The notes beneath the pieces are model-generated. The model made no database searches. It worked only from the letters and a program-made list of their open reading frames with translations, and was not told the DNA's origin. A program made the translations under genes and the position numbers. A DNA stretch of 64,000 nt from Acephala macrosclerotiorum. Lineage: Eukaryota > Ascomycota > Leotiomycetes > Helotiales > Mollisiaceae. This document shows, piece after piece, positions 23,098-35,614 of the stretch (positions are counted from its first letter, which is position 1; each line of letters starts with the position of its first letter). The stretch is taken from positions 124,001 through 188,000 of the forward strand of contig MU119279.1 of the NCBI GenBank assembly GCA_014904845.1, read 5' to 3'.

Positions 23098-23636
23098 TCA
23101 CCAATACATCACGAAGGAAACAATCCACCAAATCGCCAGCAAAGCTGAATGTGCCCATGCATATCCGCCGAAGAGGCTGTTGATCATATTTGCGGAACAT
23201 TCTTCGATTACGCTCTTTGCGTATACGGTAGCACCACCGTGGTCGAGTTCTAGCTCGCGTAGAGCTAGACCATGTCCATCGATAGCTATCCTCGCTGGAG
23301 CAGGATCTGGCATATTCTCACGATCAGGATTTGGCCGCTGGCAAGTCCGGGTTGTCATATGGAAGTCAATCAAGTCCGACTTCATCTTGGTTCGACCAGA
23401 CTTGTATTCGTCACCACTGATGAAAGCATTGTGCTTCTCAGCAATTTCAATTGCTCCGGGAACAAAGGTGCACCGTCGCACCGGACTTGGGACTTGATTG
23501 GCCGACGTCTTTTTCCCTGGTTTGTCTCCCACTCAGGTCGTTTCTCGATGTAGATGCAGTCATTCAAATGCCGTCGCACAATGCCCAGCATTCCAACTTG
23601 TTCCCCACCAATATTCCCACAATTTTCATATACCAC
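23098..23636 (-). pseudogene. Possible decayed unknown gene
   Basis: Two overlapping minus frames read like one protein: YENCGNIGGEQVGMLG continues in one frame to about 23530, and the second frame carries on with [20 protein letters not shown] to a hydrophobic C-terminus ([15 protein letters not shown]). No intron joins them. Family not recognised; it could also be chance. Confidence 0.2.
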
Positions 23637-26600
23637 AAGTAAGCAAATTGCCTCGCCTGTCTCTTCGTTGCACTCATGAACGACATTCGCGAAACCTTAT
23701 CTGAGAACCTCTCCCATGGTTATTCGGTGGAACGAGGTCGTAGGAGCTTGAGGTTGGACAGGAAATGATACTGTTGTTTGGTGGTGTTATTGGTGCTGAA
23801 GTTGGCGCAGGTCTCCGATTGGCTTGCCTAAGCTCCCTCCCCTTCCTCCCTCATCACCATCGCACTAACCCTTTCCGAGGACCAAAGACCAAGGACCATC
23901 TAGTCACGTACCAGCATCCTCGCCAGTGTTCTCTTCTTGGAGATGATACGGTGGAAGGCTGGATGCGGACGTGGGCTCTACCGGCACGTCTTCGGATGGG
24001 TTGGAGGCTGGACGTGGACACAAGCTTGCTGCGAAAGCACTGGGACTCAAGCTTGCCTCTTCGACCGGAAGCATGTTATTTTAGAAATTTAAGGCGGTGT
24101 TGACGCTGAGGAGTTGCAGTACGAGACTGTTGATGTTAGGGGTAGGGGCTTCCAGTTCATGAGTTCGCATACTCCGAGGGAATGCGCTGGCGAACATACT
24201 CAGGTGTCTCCTGCTTTAGGCATTTCCACTCGGGGCAGGACAACCAATAAATATGAGTAGTCGATTTCTTCGGGACCTCTACAGCAGAGAAGGCTCGGGT
24301 CGGCGAGCCCGTAGGTGCTTATGGCGAAAGACTTTTGTCAGACCTTTCGGCTGGTTTGCGACTTTGAGATATCAACGGAAGTGGTTTCGTTGCTATCTGG
24401 TTGACAGCATTCGGTATTTTCTGGTCATTGATTGTTAGCTACTTGCGAGATCGAGACACGCTTTGCTGGATGCAAAGTCCTTGCACCTCCCCAAAAAAGT
24501 TGGCGCCCTTTTGCCTGCGCTCTAATGGAAAGCTTCTCTCTCTATTGCCTTATCCTCGAGGATGGACACTTCTGCGGGAATCCTCGCGACGGCAGACAGT
24601 TTGAGGGGAATCTTTGAACTGATCTCGATATGGGGTAGCCGCACGCCGTTGTCCTTGGAAGAGTGGTAAGGGAGGAGCAAACCCATGCTACAGCGGATGC
24701 AGTTGAAGGCGTTCACCAGCCTCTCGTCCTAATCACCATCAACTCCGCCTACAACATTATCTGTTGACTAGCCGTGACGGGCTACGAAGTCAATTCCAGC
24801 TCATCACCCGCTTCTAGACCTTGTCATTCTCCCTGAGCTCATGGTCCCACCACGCTGAGTTGTCTTTGTCTGGTCGAGGTTTTCCCATCTCCGTCTTTTC
24901 TTGGACGCAGGGTGAAACCGACGGTGATCATCATGTAGTGTCTAAACACCTCGGACACGTGTTTGCTCATTGGTCGTCGCGATCGGGGATTGGCTTTTAT
25001 GTGTCTTTGGAGAGGTATAAGTGAGCCCAGAAGAAGGAAGCAGCGAAGAGAATTGCACAAACTTCCAGGTGGCACTGCCAACGGGTGTGTAGCCACCATT
25101 GGTGTCCCACTAACTGGGGAAGCAAACTGGCCAGCGGTCGCTTTGCTTTTGGTCAGTCTCCCGTTCAACTCGCCTCTGCGGGGTAAACTCGCAGACTTGT
25201 ACACACTGCGCACCTTCCTGGCATGCAGTCCAGCTTCTGTAGGGTTGAATCGCTGTCAATCTTGCCAAGGGTGATTTCCATAGGCTGGCCATGGCGGCAA
25301 ATTGCGAGGTCGAAGAGGCACCCCAAATGTCTGAGCGGAAGCGTCTGCGCAAGGTCGACGGCAGATCTCTCCCCTGTCGCCTGGCATGGATTCCTGATTT
25401 TCCGAAGAAATCATTGCCCACTTCTTGCGTTTGGATCGCTGATCCTCTGTCGAATGGACTCGGCTTTGGAGGGGATATTTTTGTCGAGGAAGGAGATTAC
25501 AGGAAAAGAGGATGGCGATTCTGGGATTCGGCCTGGTAAGCACTGGTCTTCACCAAACCCTCATGAGCCTCCTTGCTGGCCTCTATGGTTGCCAGGTAGC
25601 TCCGGAGATGGTCATTTGATGGGTGCCGTTTGGAAGGACAATCTCGATGAAGTGCAGCAAGCGACATGGAAGGACGTAGCCGAAGATCTTGATGCGAAGC
25701 TCAACTGGAAGAGCAGAGAAGAGTACGAACTCGCTAGTATGGCCTTGGGCCCCGAGGAATGCCGCACTTAGGACATGATGCTATAAAACACCAAGCTGTT
25801 TTCAGCCCGTTGTTGGACCTTGCGATCCTAGTCGAAGTCCAATGGAGACGTCGATCTTAGAGGGCCAAAGCATCCCTGCCCCTCCGATGCAAACTCGCAA
25901 AGCAACGATCAGTATTCCCAATGCCAGAGCCTAGTCAGCAGCACCTTGCATGCATGCATAATTCAGTCATGCCCCGCTCTGTCCTAACAATTGAGTTGAC
26001 ATCGCCAACACCCGCAAAACGTCAGCCCGAAAACAAGTCCCGTTATCCTCAACGCTCAAATGAGTTTAACCAATCATCAGCCATCACAACTCCATAAGCG
26101 ATACGGAAACTCCTTTTCAAAGTGCGATTCAACACACCTCCTTCCAAAGATCCTAGCTCTTCAAAACTCGGGTTCGCGAAGCTCTGTCCAGGGCCGCTAT
26201 TGAGACTGGCTCGATTGATTAAAGACCAACTACTGCTAAAGAATTTGCCAAGGACGTTTTCATTAATCGGTGGGGAATGCCATTGGTGTGTAAATTCGAG
26301 GAAGAAATGTTGAGTGGAAGGTGGCTGGAAGTCGCAGGTATTGGATTGCCCATGGTCAGTCGCTCGTAGGATAGCATCATTGAAGGGATCGAAGACGATC
26401 AGATACCGTCGTAGTCTTAACCATGAACTATGTCGACTAGGGATCGCCCGCGGAGCATGCCACATGCTGAAGTGGCTGGGAGCTTTCACGGTCCTTGGCC
26501 ATCGTCGCCATGACTGAGGTTTCTCATTTTTGTATCGCAGCGGCCAGAACGAGTTGAGTTCGACCTGTTGGATCATATCGTAGGCCGAGGCGACTTCGGC

Positions 26601-29600
26601 TTGGGAACAGGTCTTGAAACGATTTTATCGCGTCGCTAGAGTTGCGTCGTCGAGGTGGTGCAATTCTGGCAGGTGGGCTGTGTGGTTTCACGGTCATTAG
26701 CCACGGTCGCATGACTAAGAAGCGATCTTGACGGATCAGCGACCGCCAGTTTGTTTCATTGTTTCTTGCTCCAACTCGGAAAGTCAAATCTTTGCTAGTC
26801 TTCTAGGCTATCTCGTCACTATCAGCATGGTGCTAGGTGAAGTCTCTACCCTCAGGGTCGATTATCTTCCCGACAGTCGAGCAGACGCCCGTATACTCGG
26901 TAGAGGGACTCTCGAGCGCGTTGGGTGTTGTCGTCGGGCCCATCGATGGATACCTATCGTATTGGACCCGAAGATTAGCATCTCAGGCTATTGGAACCGC
27001 GTCTGTTGTGGAATGGGGCAAGGGCTCGTAGGCGAAGAACCTTGTTGTCATCGAGGCCATTGTAATGCCGCATGCTGTCAAGAGGGACCAGACGGCGAGC
27101 GATCTCGGGGCGTCTCTGAGACATGGTCGAAGGTTGGGTTGGCTGAGGCTGAGGCTGATCCCATTTAGTCTCTGGACCGGCCCGTAGCCGTTTCGGCGGA
27201 GTGCCTAGTAACATCTCTGGTACCCCACCATGATCACGTTCTGAAAGCAACTCTTCCGAGAGTCTGGATATGGCTTTGTTCAGTCCATGGGTCAATATCC
27301 TTGGCTTCTCTGTGCTGTATATCCTGCTGCACACCCGCGTAGCCGAAAGGAAACAAGCCAACCGAGTCAGTGCTGGGCTGCTTCCCAGGCCCCATGAATT
27401 TTCGTAATCCTTGCCTTAGGCAAAAATATCGCAGGTAAATTTGCCACAACTCGATTTTCGCATATTTAAGCACCGGGCCGATCCGCACGCTTTCCCGGAC
27501 TTCATATTACCCGAATTTTCCCCCGCCGCATGTCCGGTGGCCCGAGCTCATGGGGCCCCATGAAGCAGCTTACTCGGAGTCACCATGGTTCTTCAGGCTA
27601 CTTATATCGTTCGGATGCGAAGAAAGGAGAAGGAAGAGAGAAAAACTTCCAACTCCGCCCTCGAAACCATCGTCTATTGTGAGTACACAATTGAACGATC
27701 TGGACGACACCCAGACGATGGACGCTCTTGACGACGCAATAGTCCGACTTCGTCCTCTCGTCAACACGTTCCGACTCTTCTCGTCTGTAGCGCCACAAAA
27801 GAAGGCATGAGGTCTTTCGCCACGCCATTCGACACTACTCAGCCTACGAAACACAGGCCTAGGAACTTTTTTGCCAGAAGCTCCAACAACCAGAGCTTCA
27901 GCTCTCGAGTCACCAGAATCTTGTATTTTAAATGTCAATTGGACGAGACTATTACTGATGGCCTAAGAATGCTCGTATTCTCCACTCTCCTACAATCGGA
28001 ATGTCCTTGATTGACAGCAGACATGGAGTGGAGTGGAAAGATGAAAAATTCTTGAGAGGGAGCTATCAGTTGAGAAGGCAAAAGGAGTGGTATTGTGATG
28101 TCTAATCTGCTCGTCTAACTAAGTGGGAATGTTCCCTTCATAAAGTAAATTCACAGGTGCATCCAGACTAGCCTAGAGCGCCCATATGAGCCAAGCTCGA
28201 TCAAGCGTGCGGCTTCATTTCAACATCAAACGATGTCTCAGTGCATTGGCCCCCAATACCACCTAATTACGAGATCTCAACTGACAGGAGCGGATGTGGA
28301 GTAGAAAGGGCGAATAGGAAAGCAGGCCAGAGGGGAGAGTCCTTTTACTGATTGGATAGATGCCGCCGCGGCAGCGGCACCTGCTGGATATTGAGACAAG
28401 TTAGATTAAAGGCAGAGGGCTCAATATCCAAGACAACCAAACCGACTTTCTAGATCATGACCTTGTGAAAAGACCTGCCTCCTGAAATCTGCATGAAGGC
28501 ACAGTACTTCAGTAGATTCTGGGCGGCGACTGCTTCCGTTGATGGGCCCATGCAACCAAATCAAGACGTGATTCTCCATTTGTCGGACAGCCTCGACCTG
28601 ACAAAACCAAGAATGAAAAAAAGCTTCAGCCTTGATACACCTGCCCGTATTCCATGGTGTCTGGTTTCTTGAGCTGGGGAATTGAGCACGTATTGGCAAG
28701 AGCCTTGCCCGCCTGTCCGACCTAGATCAGATGCAACGCACAAACTTGCACCAGCACTCTCCCATATTCGATGTTAAAGCCTACATACTATTGTTGCTTT
28801 GGCGGGCCGTGGTTCTCCGCCACGGAGATGGCGAAACATGTGGCCTTCCGTCATGAGGACTTCTCGCATCTTGCACAAGATCTGGACAGCAGAAGAGCCG
28901 TTCGAGCCAGGTTCTACCCAACTTCCGCGTTAATGGTACTTGCCTCCGAATCATCGTGGTCCTTGGTGGCATCGTCTTCCTCATCATCCTCATTCTCAAA
29001 GCCGCCTCTCCTGCTCCACCGCTATAAATCGCACCGATAACCGAGCCCAAGTCAGCTTCGCGCACAGCCTCCCAGTTAATGCTTCCCTTGCCAACACCTG
29101 AGGCCGGAGTCCGGATGTGTCTTTCAGTCCCCGAAGAGCCATGTTGGAGTTCTTGCTTGTGGCGGATACACTCCCTATCCTCGTCCGATTCCTCGGACTG
29201 CAAGGCCGCGCGCCATGATCTTGGTTAGATCCAGCAATAATGGTGCTAGCCTCAAAATCAAGCAACTCTCTGTTTTCAACTTCGGGGAAAGGATTGGCTC
29301 TAAGGGTTGGGTACGTTGGGCCTTGGTTGGAAGTTCCTGGAGTAGGTTGGCAGTAGTCTCACGGCCAGCGCCTTCCGGCATCCGGTGTCCGACGGCCTTA
29401 GGAGGAATCGCCCGTCCAGCATACAATTGACAGCGAATTGGAACTATTATAATGAGGGCTTGAGGGAGATTGCACAACATCTGAATAGGAAATAGATCAC
29501 TGGAACTAGGACCATGCTTAGCCTACGCTTCCCCTTGGCCTTCTCTTCAGCAGAAAATTCCTTCGTACCATTGTTTGCCTTTGTGGTAGGCTTGGTATCC

Positions 29601-29829
29601 TCCAGATCCAGCACCGCCGATGTTTTTCTACACATCGTAGTCGGGGTACGAATGGGCTTCAGCCTTACATCTCAGCGTTGGGGATGTGGTGGCGTTCCGC
29701 AGTCCTAACTAAGGTTTTGCAATGCTACCATGCGTGGAGATAAAGCCTTTTGCGCATGACACAGAATTTGCCCCAGCTATGGCCTCGTTGGTCGTGGCTG
29801 CAGATTTGCCTTTCTCCAACCTAAGATGT

Positions 29830-30055
29830 TACATTTTTAATATATATTTTTATAAATATTTTAATATTTTTTGTTTTATTATTTATTTATAAATATAATA
29901 TTTATATAGTAATTACGCGCAATACTAGGCCGGATTAAGACTAGCTCCGTTTGCGCTAAAATTGAAATTATATATTTTTAATTTTTATACATTTTTAAAA
30001 TTAAAATTTATTTTATATAAAAATTCGGAAATTTATTATATAAGCTTTTTTCGGT
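29830..30055. repeat. Short AT-rich (RIP-like) patch
   Basis: About 225 bp of nearly pure A and T, with a short GC-containing core around 29916-29962. Looks like a mutated transposon fragment; no terminal repeats were found. Confidence 0.45.
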
Positions 30056-30851
30056 CGAATATTTGCTTGCGGATTTGCGGCTGCCAATCGGGTTAATAAA
30101 ACGCCAAAAGTTTCAAGGGTCCTAGTACAGGGACACTTTAATTATGCACGTGACATTGACCTGGAAAAGGCTCGAGTATAGCAAGGCTGGATTGCCACGT
30201 ATATGTGTTTTGATGAATTCTCTGACGAAAGATCCTGGTTATGGAAGCTGAAGCAAGAAAAGCCTAGGTCGCGATAGGAGATTGAAAAATCCTGGGAACT
30301 GACTAGCTAGGCTTCCCCTGCTTGACATTCGTTCGCATTGGAAATTCTATTTAGAATGAAAACTTCGCAGTTCGCGGAAAGAATACAGAGCAAAGTTCGC
30401 CGATATACCAATGAAGAGAAGGGTGCCTAAATTAAAGTGAGTCAAGTGACTAGTGTCCTTCTTGTCCGCATTCCTCACATTAACAGCGTTACATATGCCC
30501 TGTATTGTCTGAACACATGCATTAATAATAGATTTAATGTTCCGCAGAATCAGCAAGTTGAAGATAATTCGCCAGATCGTACATCTCGACAAGGTGTCGT
30601 TGGAACAAGACATGCCACACAATCTTGAGAAACCGCCCCCAACTGCACATAGCCCCACTGAGGCGGCTTAATGATTGGTACCCAGGCAAATGCTACCTTC
30701 GTATTCTCTTGACCACTCATCTCTGCAGATTCTCAGCCATTCCTGCAATCCTTGCTCCTGTTCTGAAAGGTGTGGGGGCGACTTTTTATATTTATAGCCT
30801 GTATTCCACTTTCAAATTATGTTCTGAATACAATCAACTCTATAATGCAAA

Positions 30852-32808
30852 ATGGCGCCTCGAAAGTCACGATCAATATTGGGAGACACATGGCTTCCAG
30901 AAACCTTGGCGATCGTCCTATCACTAGTTTCTTTCTTGATGATCCTCGTTCTGCTCAAAGTCTACGATAACAGACCCATTTTCGTTTGGCATGGTGCTAC
31001 TCTGAATACATTCGTGTCGACCATTGCCACACTTGGGAAAGCTATGTTGCTTTTCACTGTCTCCGCCTGTATGAGCCAGTGGAAGTACATTTGGTTCTCC
31101 CAAGCTCGACGGAAGCTCATCGATTTCGAGGTATTTGATAGTGCTAGTCGAGGGCCAAGTGGAAGTCTCAGTCTGCTCTGGAGTGTGAATTTCAGGCAAG
31201 CGCTTTCTTAGGAACTCGTATTAAAGCTAATTGTACAAAGATCACTGGTATCAATTGGCGCCGGAATCACGATCTTATCGCTCGCTATTGATCCGTTTGT
31301 GCAACAAATCGTTGGTGTTGGAGAACGCCAAGTAGATGCAACTAATTCTACCACTATTGCTCGAGCACTTCGATATTCTCGAGGAACCTTCTTACCTGCC
31401 CCAGAGGTTTCACTGTGTATGCACACTCTCTTTAGACAAGTTTGAACAAATCTAACTAGGAGAAGCTGGTCCAGATGGCCGTCCATTTGACCCGATTACC
31501 ATAAACACAGACTTCTCGATGCAGTCGGCCATACTCTTTGGGCTCTCTAATTTGCCGAGCGCAATATCTCAACAGATGACAGTACATTGCCCTGGCGCAC
31601 ATTGTATATGGCCACCGTATCTATCTCTCGGGATTTGCAGCACTTGCGTGGATGTCACCAATTTGTTGACTAAGTATACGATCAACAACACCGCGGAGAC
31701 TCAATCAACTCAATATAACTCGTTGTTATTTACTCTTCCGGGTAATGGTGGTGCCGCGCCGGATCTTGCTGCGGCTGAGTTCTTTACCTACAATTTGTCT
31801 AACGGTCTCTATATGGACGACAATGGCCCCAGCGGCCCTAATGTTCCTCTTGTGTCCTACTCTACAACCAACAGATCAAATACTACTGCATTCAAAGACA
31901 ACGAGCTCCTGTTATATTCATTGACGGTTATAAAGTACTTGACGGAAGGGGGACCTATCCCGGGTGTTCCCATGATTGCCATTGAATGCAGCCTCGCGTA
32001 TTGTGTGAATAACTACACATCGGAAATGAGCAATGGCACACTTTCCGAGACGGCCAAACCACTACCGTCGATTGTAATACCACCCTCATGGGAACAGCAG
32101 GAGGAGTCTTGGGGTCCTTTGGGTACACTGGGGTCACTGGAAACAAGCTACGTTGAGATATTACCGAACGCCAGCACTGCCACTTTGCCTGATCTTCAGC
32201 TTGGTAATCAATTCAATATCTCACAGGCAGCTATCAATAGCATTGCAAGTGGCTTGACTAGCGTATTAACAGGAACCTTGCAGTATGGGTGCACGGGCTT
32301 CTATCTGTCGAACGCTGAGTTCACACCGCAGTCCACGCAACTAATTTACGAGTCTCCGGATCTTAACTCGACATTTACTGGGCTTGCGATGAGTATGAAC
32401 AATATCATTCGCTTGAACGACGACAATGGGACCCTCGTTGAGGGCACAGTGGGCATTACAGTCTACAATGCCCATCTGAAATGGTTGTCGCTTCCTATGA
32501 TCGCTGTTTTTGGGGGTTTCTTACTCCTCGGACTCACCGTCTTCTACACTCGTATGAGGCATCTTTCTATCTGGAAATCGAGCGCACTCTCAGTATTGAA
32601 AGTTGGTGCAACAACAACGAATCATCTCGACTCCGAAACTATGGTTGGTGGGATGGAGAAGAAAGCAGAGAAGACATACATTGTATTGTTCGACGCAGTT
32701 TCGGACAATGTCCGTGAGTTAAACTCAGTCTATTTTGAAAGGAATTTTCTAACCCAAGAGAAGAAGACGAGGACTCTACGCAAGGATTGGGGTCTTCGGA
32801 GCGTTTGA
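30852..32808 (+). CDS. DUF3176 family membrane protein
   Basis: Exons 30852-31195, 31241-31416 and 31466-32808 give 620 aa. Intron 1 (31196-31240) has a GC donor (AG|GCAAGC); intron 2 (31417-31465) is GT-AG with a CTAAC branch and restores frame only with the AGAAG acceptor. A further possible intron, 32714-32758 (GTGAGT...CCCAAG, 45 nt, frame-neutral), would shorten the protein to 605 aa. The DUF3176 signature is clear: WLPETLAI and a TM segment, TLNTFVSTIATLGKAMLLF, CMSQWKYIWF, FDSASRGPSGSL, then a TM segment ending SLAIDPFVQQIV. A long, N-glycosylation-rich extracellular part follows, then a last TM (LPMIAVFGGFLLLGLTVFY). Four TM segments in total. Function of the family is unknown. Confidence 0.85.
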
Positions 32809-33651
32809 AAATGATGATACCCCGCAAAGCGCTCAGTGTGAGCTCAGGAGAGGGACCAAGTCCAAGCATTCCTCCTCTGAGCTTTGACGGTCTCGATTTA
32901 TCACCACGTCGTTAATGCGACTAGCAAAAACAAATTCCTGAGTCAAAATACAAAATCTGATCTGCATGAACACGAGAGCACCTGCAATTTAATTATGGGA
33001 ACCTTTTTGGGCCCCCTTTCTTATTAGAGCGCAAATATGCCCTCCTTTGTTGTCAATCCCTTTTATATATATCTGATCTGCGTGCAGTACCATGATCGAA
33101 ACTATTCGTTGACCCCATGGTTCCCATATTTTGGACCAAGTATTTGAACAAAGTAGCAATGAAAGTATCACAGGAAGAGAGACATTTCTAAATCAAGAGC
33201 TGACTTTCGTTGTGAAGTTGAGACTCCAGGAACGGTAGCGAAGTTTATCGGGTGCCCTCTGTGATGTGCAACAAGACTGAGACGACGGGGTTTCATCTGG
33301 TGGTACGGATCGAGGACCCAGTTGGCTTTCCCTTGAAGCACAAGACCCGACCGGTTGGTGCGACCTACAACGAAGCCGTTGCTTCTCATAAAAGCCAAGC
33401 ACCCGAATGGGTCTTCCTAGTGACCCTACTGGATAGGGTGCGATCTGCAACAAAAAATTCTTATTAAATGCTCGTGGTAGATTAGGACTTTGACTGCAGA
33501 TCATTTCCGTCCATATTCTTTGCAAGTTTTTCTTGTATGTATCGACTTTTCCTCCAGACCGATCCCCTCCTTATCCGAATCCCGAACTCTTCTCAAAGAG
33601 GTACCAAGTCAAGCGAGGTTCGGTGGCCATGTCCGGGACACCGTACTCTTA
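32809..33651. other. Convergent intergenic region with a hairpin resembling the 17-kb array
   Basis: 3' ends of two convergent genes. At 33424-33438 CCCTA/TAGGG forms a hairpin, followed by TGCAACAAAAAATTCTTATT (33446 on), close to the post-hairpin segment of array unit F (TGCAACAAAAAATGTCTAAT). No gene seen. Confidence 0.3.
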
Positions 33652-35102
33652 TCACACCAAATGTAATAACTTCCTCCAATTCAACCTCCACAGCAGTCCC
33701 CAACCACCGCATATGGTGCTCAAGCCCGTGAAAAGTATCAAAGGTCCATAACTCGTCCCATATCCAAACCCACCCAACTCCACCCCCGCTCCGGCCTTCA
33801 ACAACGGCAATCCCGCCAACCCACCACTCACATACCCAACCCCCCTTGCCCCATTTAACATCCCATACACCATCCCCGCATCAATCGCCTCATTACTATC
33901 CCTGGCCTCTTTCTCCAACTCATTGATCATACCTCCCCATGTTGCTGAGTAGCCACCGGCGAAGAAACCGAAGGTGATAGAGAAGAGGACGAGGAGGGCC
34001 ATGGAGCCGGGAGAGGTGAGGCCCCAGAGGAGGAAGGCGGAGAGGGAGGCGGAGATGGCAGAGATGCACGTTACGGTTGTGGTGGAGAGGTTGAAGTGTT
34101 TGTTGTCTAAGAGCCAGCCGAAGAAAGAGGACGAGGCGATGCCGGGGATGTTGAATAATGTCAATAACAATGTTGCTGAGCTTTGCGAAAGGAGAGTGAT
34201 GTCATGAGCGTAGGTGTTGAGGTATGTTTGTGGGATGCCATATCCGGCGGACTGAAGAATGATGGCGACACTGTAGATATAGAAGGTTTGGTGTCTAAGG
34301 AAATTCCATGGAACTTTTGGTGCACAGTGAGAGCTCTGGGCTAGGCTGGAAGGGTGAGTCGAGACGAGGAAGGCTCCGAGGACGCTGCTTCCAGCTGCGA
34401 TTGCTGTCCAGATTCGTAGGGCTATGCGGAAATCATATTGGTTGATGAGACCTCGGAATAAGAATGGACAGGTTGATCCAACGACATTCTTGCACGAGAA
34501 AATGATCCCATACGCCAAAGCCCGATTGCTGGTGTTGAACCATTCTCCAAGAGAGAGCGTTGTCGGGCTGTAGATGAGAGCGCAGCCGAAGGCCGACATG
34601 ACTCCTTGGGTAGCGACTAGATGCCAGACTTGTGTGCTGAAGGAGGACAAAAGGAAGCTGAGGCATGTGAGCACTGCTCCACAGAGAACCGCAGACTGAC
34701 GCCAACGAGCCCATCGTTTGGTGAAGAGCACGAAGAGGAACGGCATGCTTATGTACATGACTCCATTGGATGTTGTTCCAATGATACCGGTCGTTGATTG
34801 ACTTCCTTTGAGAGTCCAGTTACTGGAATAGTATTCTTGGAAGACGCCATAGCTCATGGCGAAACCTGCATTTGTGAGTATACATCAATGAGAGGCATAG
34901 CAACTGGTATACCCCAGATCGGCAGCTGCAAAATTCCGTTTCCGATGAGAACGCATACTCTCCTCTTGTTTGATTCTACCAGCCTTGACTCTGCTTGCTC
35001 AAGAGTGGATGCATCTTGTTCGGTATTGTTGAGGCCTTGCTCGCTGGCCCCTGAGGGTAGCGACTCGCGTTCGCGTAGAGAAATGCTCTGAGTTTGAGAC
35101 AT
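33652..35102 (-). CDS. MFS transporter, monocarboxylate-permease-like
   Basis: Exons 35102-34913 and 34865-33652, with intron 34866-34912 (GTATAC...ATGCAG), give 467 aa; the joint reads LPIWGFAMSYGVFQEYY, a family hallmark. The first 45 residues are hydrophilic, then about 12 TM segments follow. Conserved points include the N-terminal G-x-x-Q-x-x-Y region, RALAYGIIFSCKNVVGS in the first half, and a loop plus FFAGGYSATWGGMI in the second. These proteins sit in plasma or vacuolar membranes and move carboxylates, riboflavin or unknown small molecules; the substrate cannot be read. No cluster partner enzyme adjoins it. Confidence 0.88.
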
Positions 35103-35614
35103 TATGAGTGAACTGGATTTGTGCTGAGGCTCTCAGCAAACCACTGGGCGACGTGGTAATTATGAAGTCGACAAAAATGACCCAAATGCAAGATATGAAT
35201 CTGTGGTCCGTTTGCGGAGAGTAAGCATCAACGACCTTTACCGAGTTGGGAAGCTGCTCGCGCGCTCCTGCTCTAGGGGCCGATTGACGGTGGCAAATAT
35301 CGCGCATCTCGCACTTCCCTCCGAAATCTTAACCCAGTCAACCTCTAGACTGCAAAATATTTCCAGCCATGCCAGCACTATTGGACAATTGCAACTGGGA
35401 TCAGTCTTCCCTGACTGAAGTGATTTTGGACTTGCGAAGACATCGTGAAAAATCCTTTCGTTAGATTATTGCTATTTCCGTATTCGCCACCAAGGACTCA
35501 AGATCGGAATGACGAGAACGAAAGAGAGAGAAACATCGAGCATTAAAGTGTGTGTGTCGTGACTCCAACCACCCCTCCAATAATCTCGAACACGACATCT
35601 CCCCCTCAGAGCGC
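35103..35614. promoter_or_regulatory. Upstream region of MFS gene / 3' region of AAA gene
   Basis: 512 bp between two minus-strand genes. It should contain the MFS promoter and the AAA ATPase 3' UTR. No specific site recognised. Confidence 0.35.

Larger units (their letters stand above)
21634..30851. other. 9.2-kb stretch without a defensible gene
   Basis: Base composition is ordinary, unlike the AT blocks, yet no frame shows a recognisable domain and no set of frames joins through good introns. The best pieces are on the minus strand: 23098-23532 and the adjoining 23382-23636 (Cys-containing, apparently shifted frames of one protein), 26049-26576, and an acidic tail near 28930-29000 reached only by a one-base shift. 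A plus-strand tail at 25540-25771 (ends EYELASMALGPEECRT) is also possible. These look like decayed coding DNA of unknown family rather than live genes. Confidence 0.35.

Noticed and set aside
28771..29040. Plus-strand frame with a C2H2-like pattern (YYCCFGGPWF...KHVAFRH)
   Set aside because: A single weak match followed by a Ser run that is the reverse of an acidic minus-strand tract; no gene structure around it.
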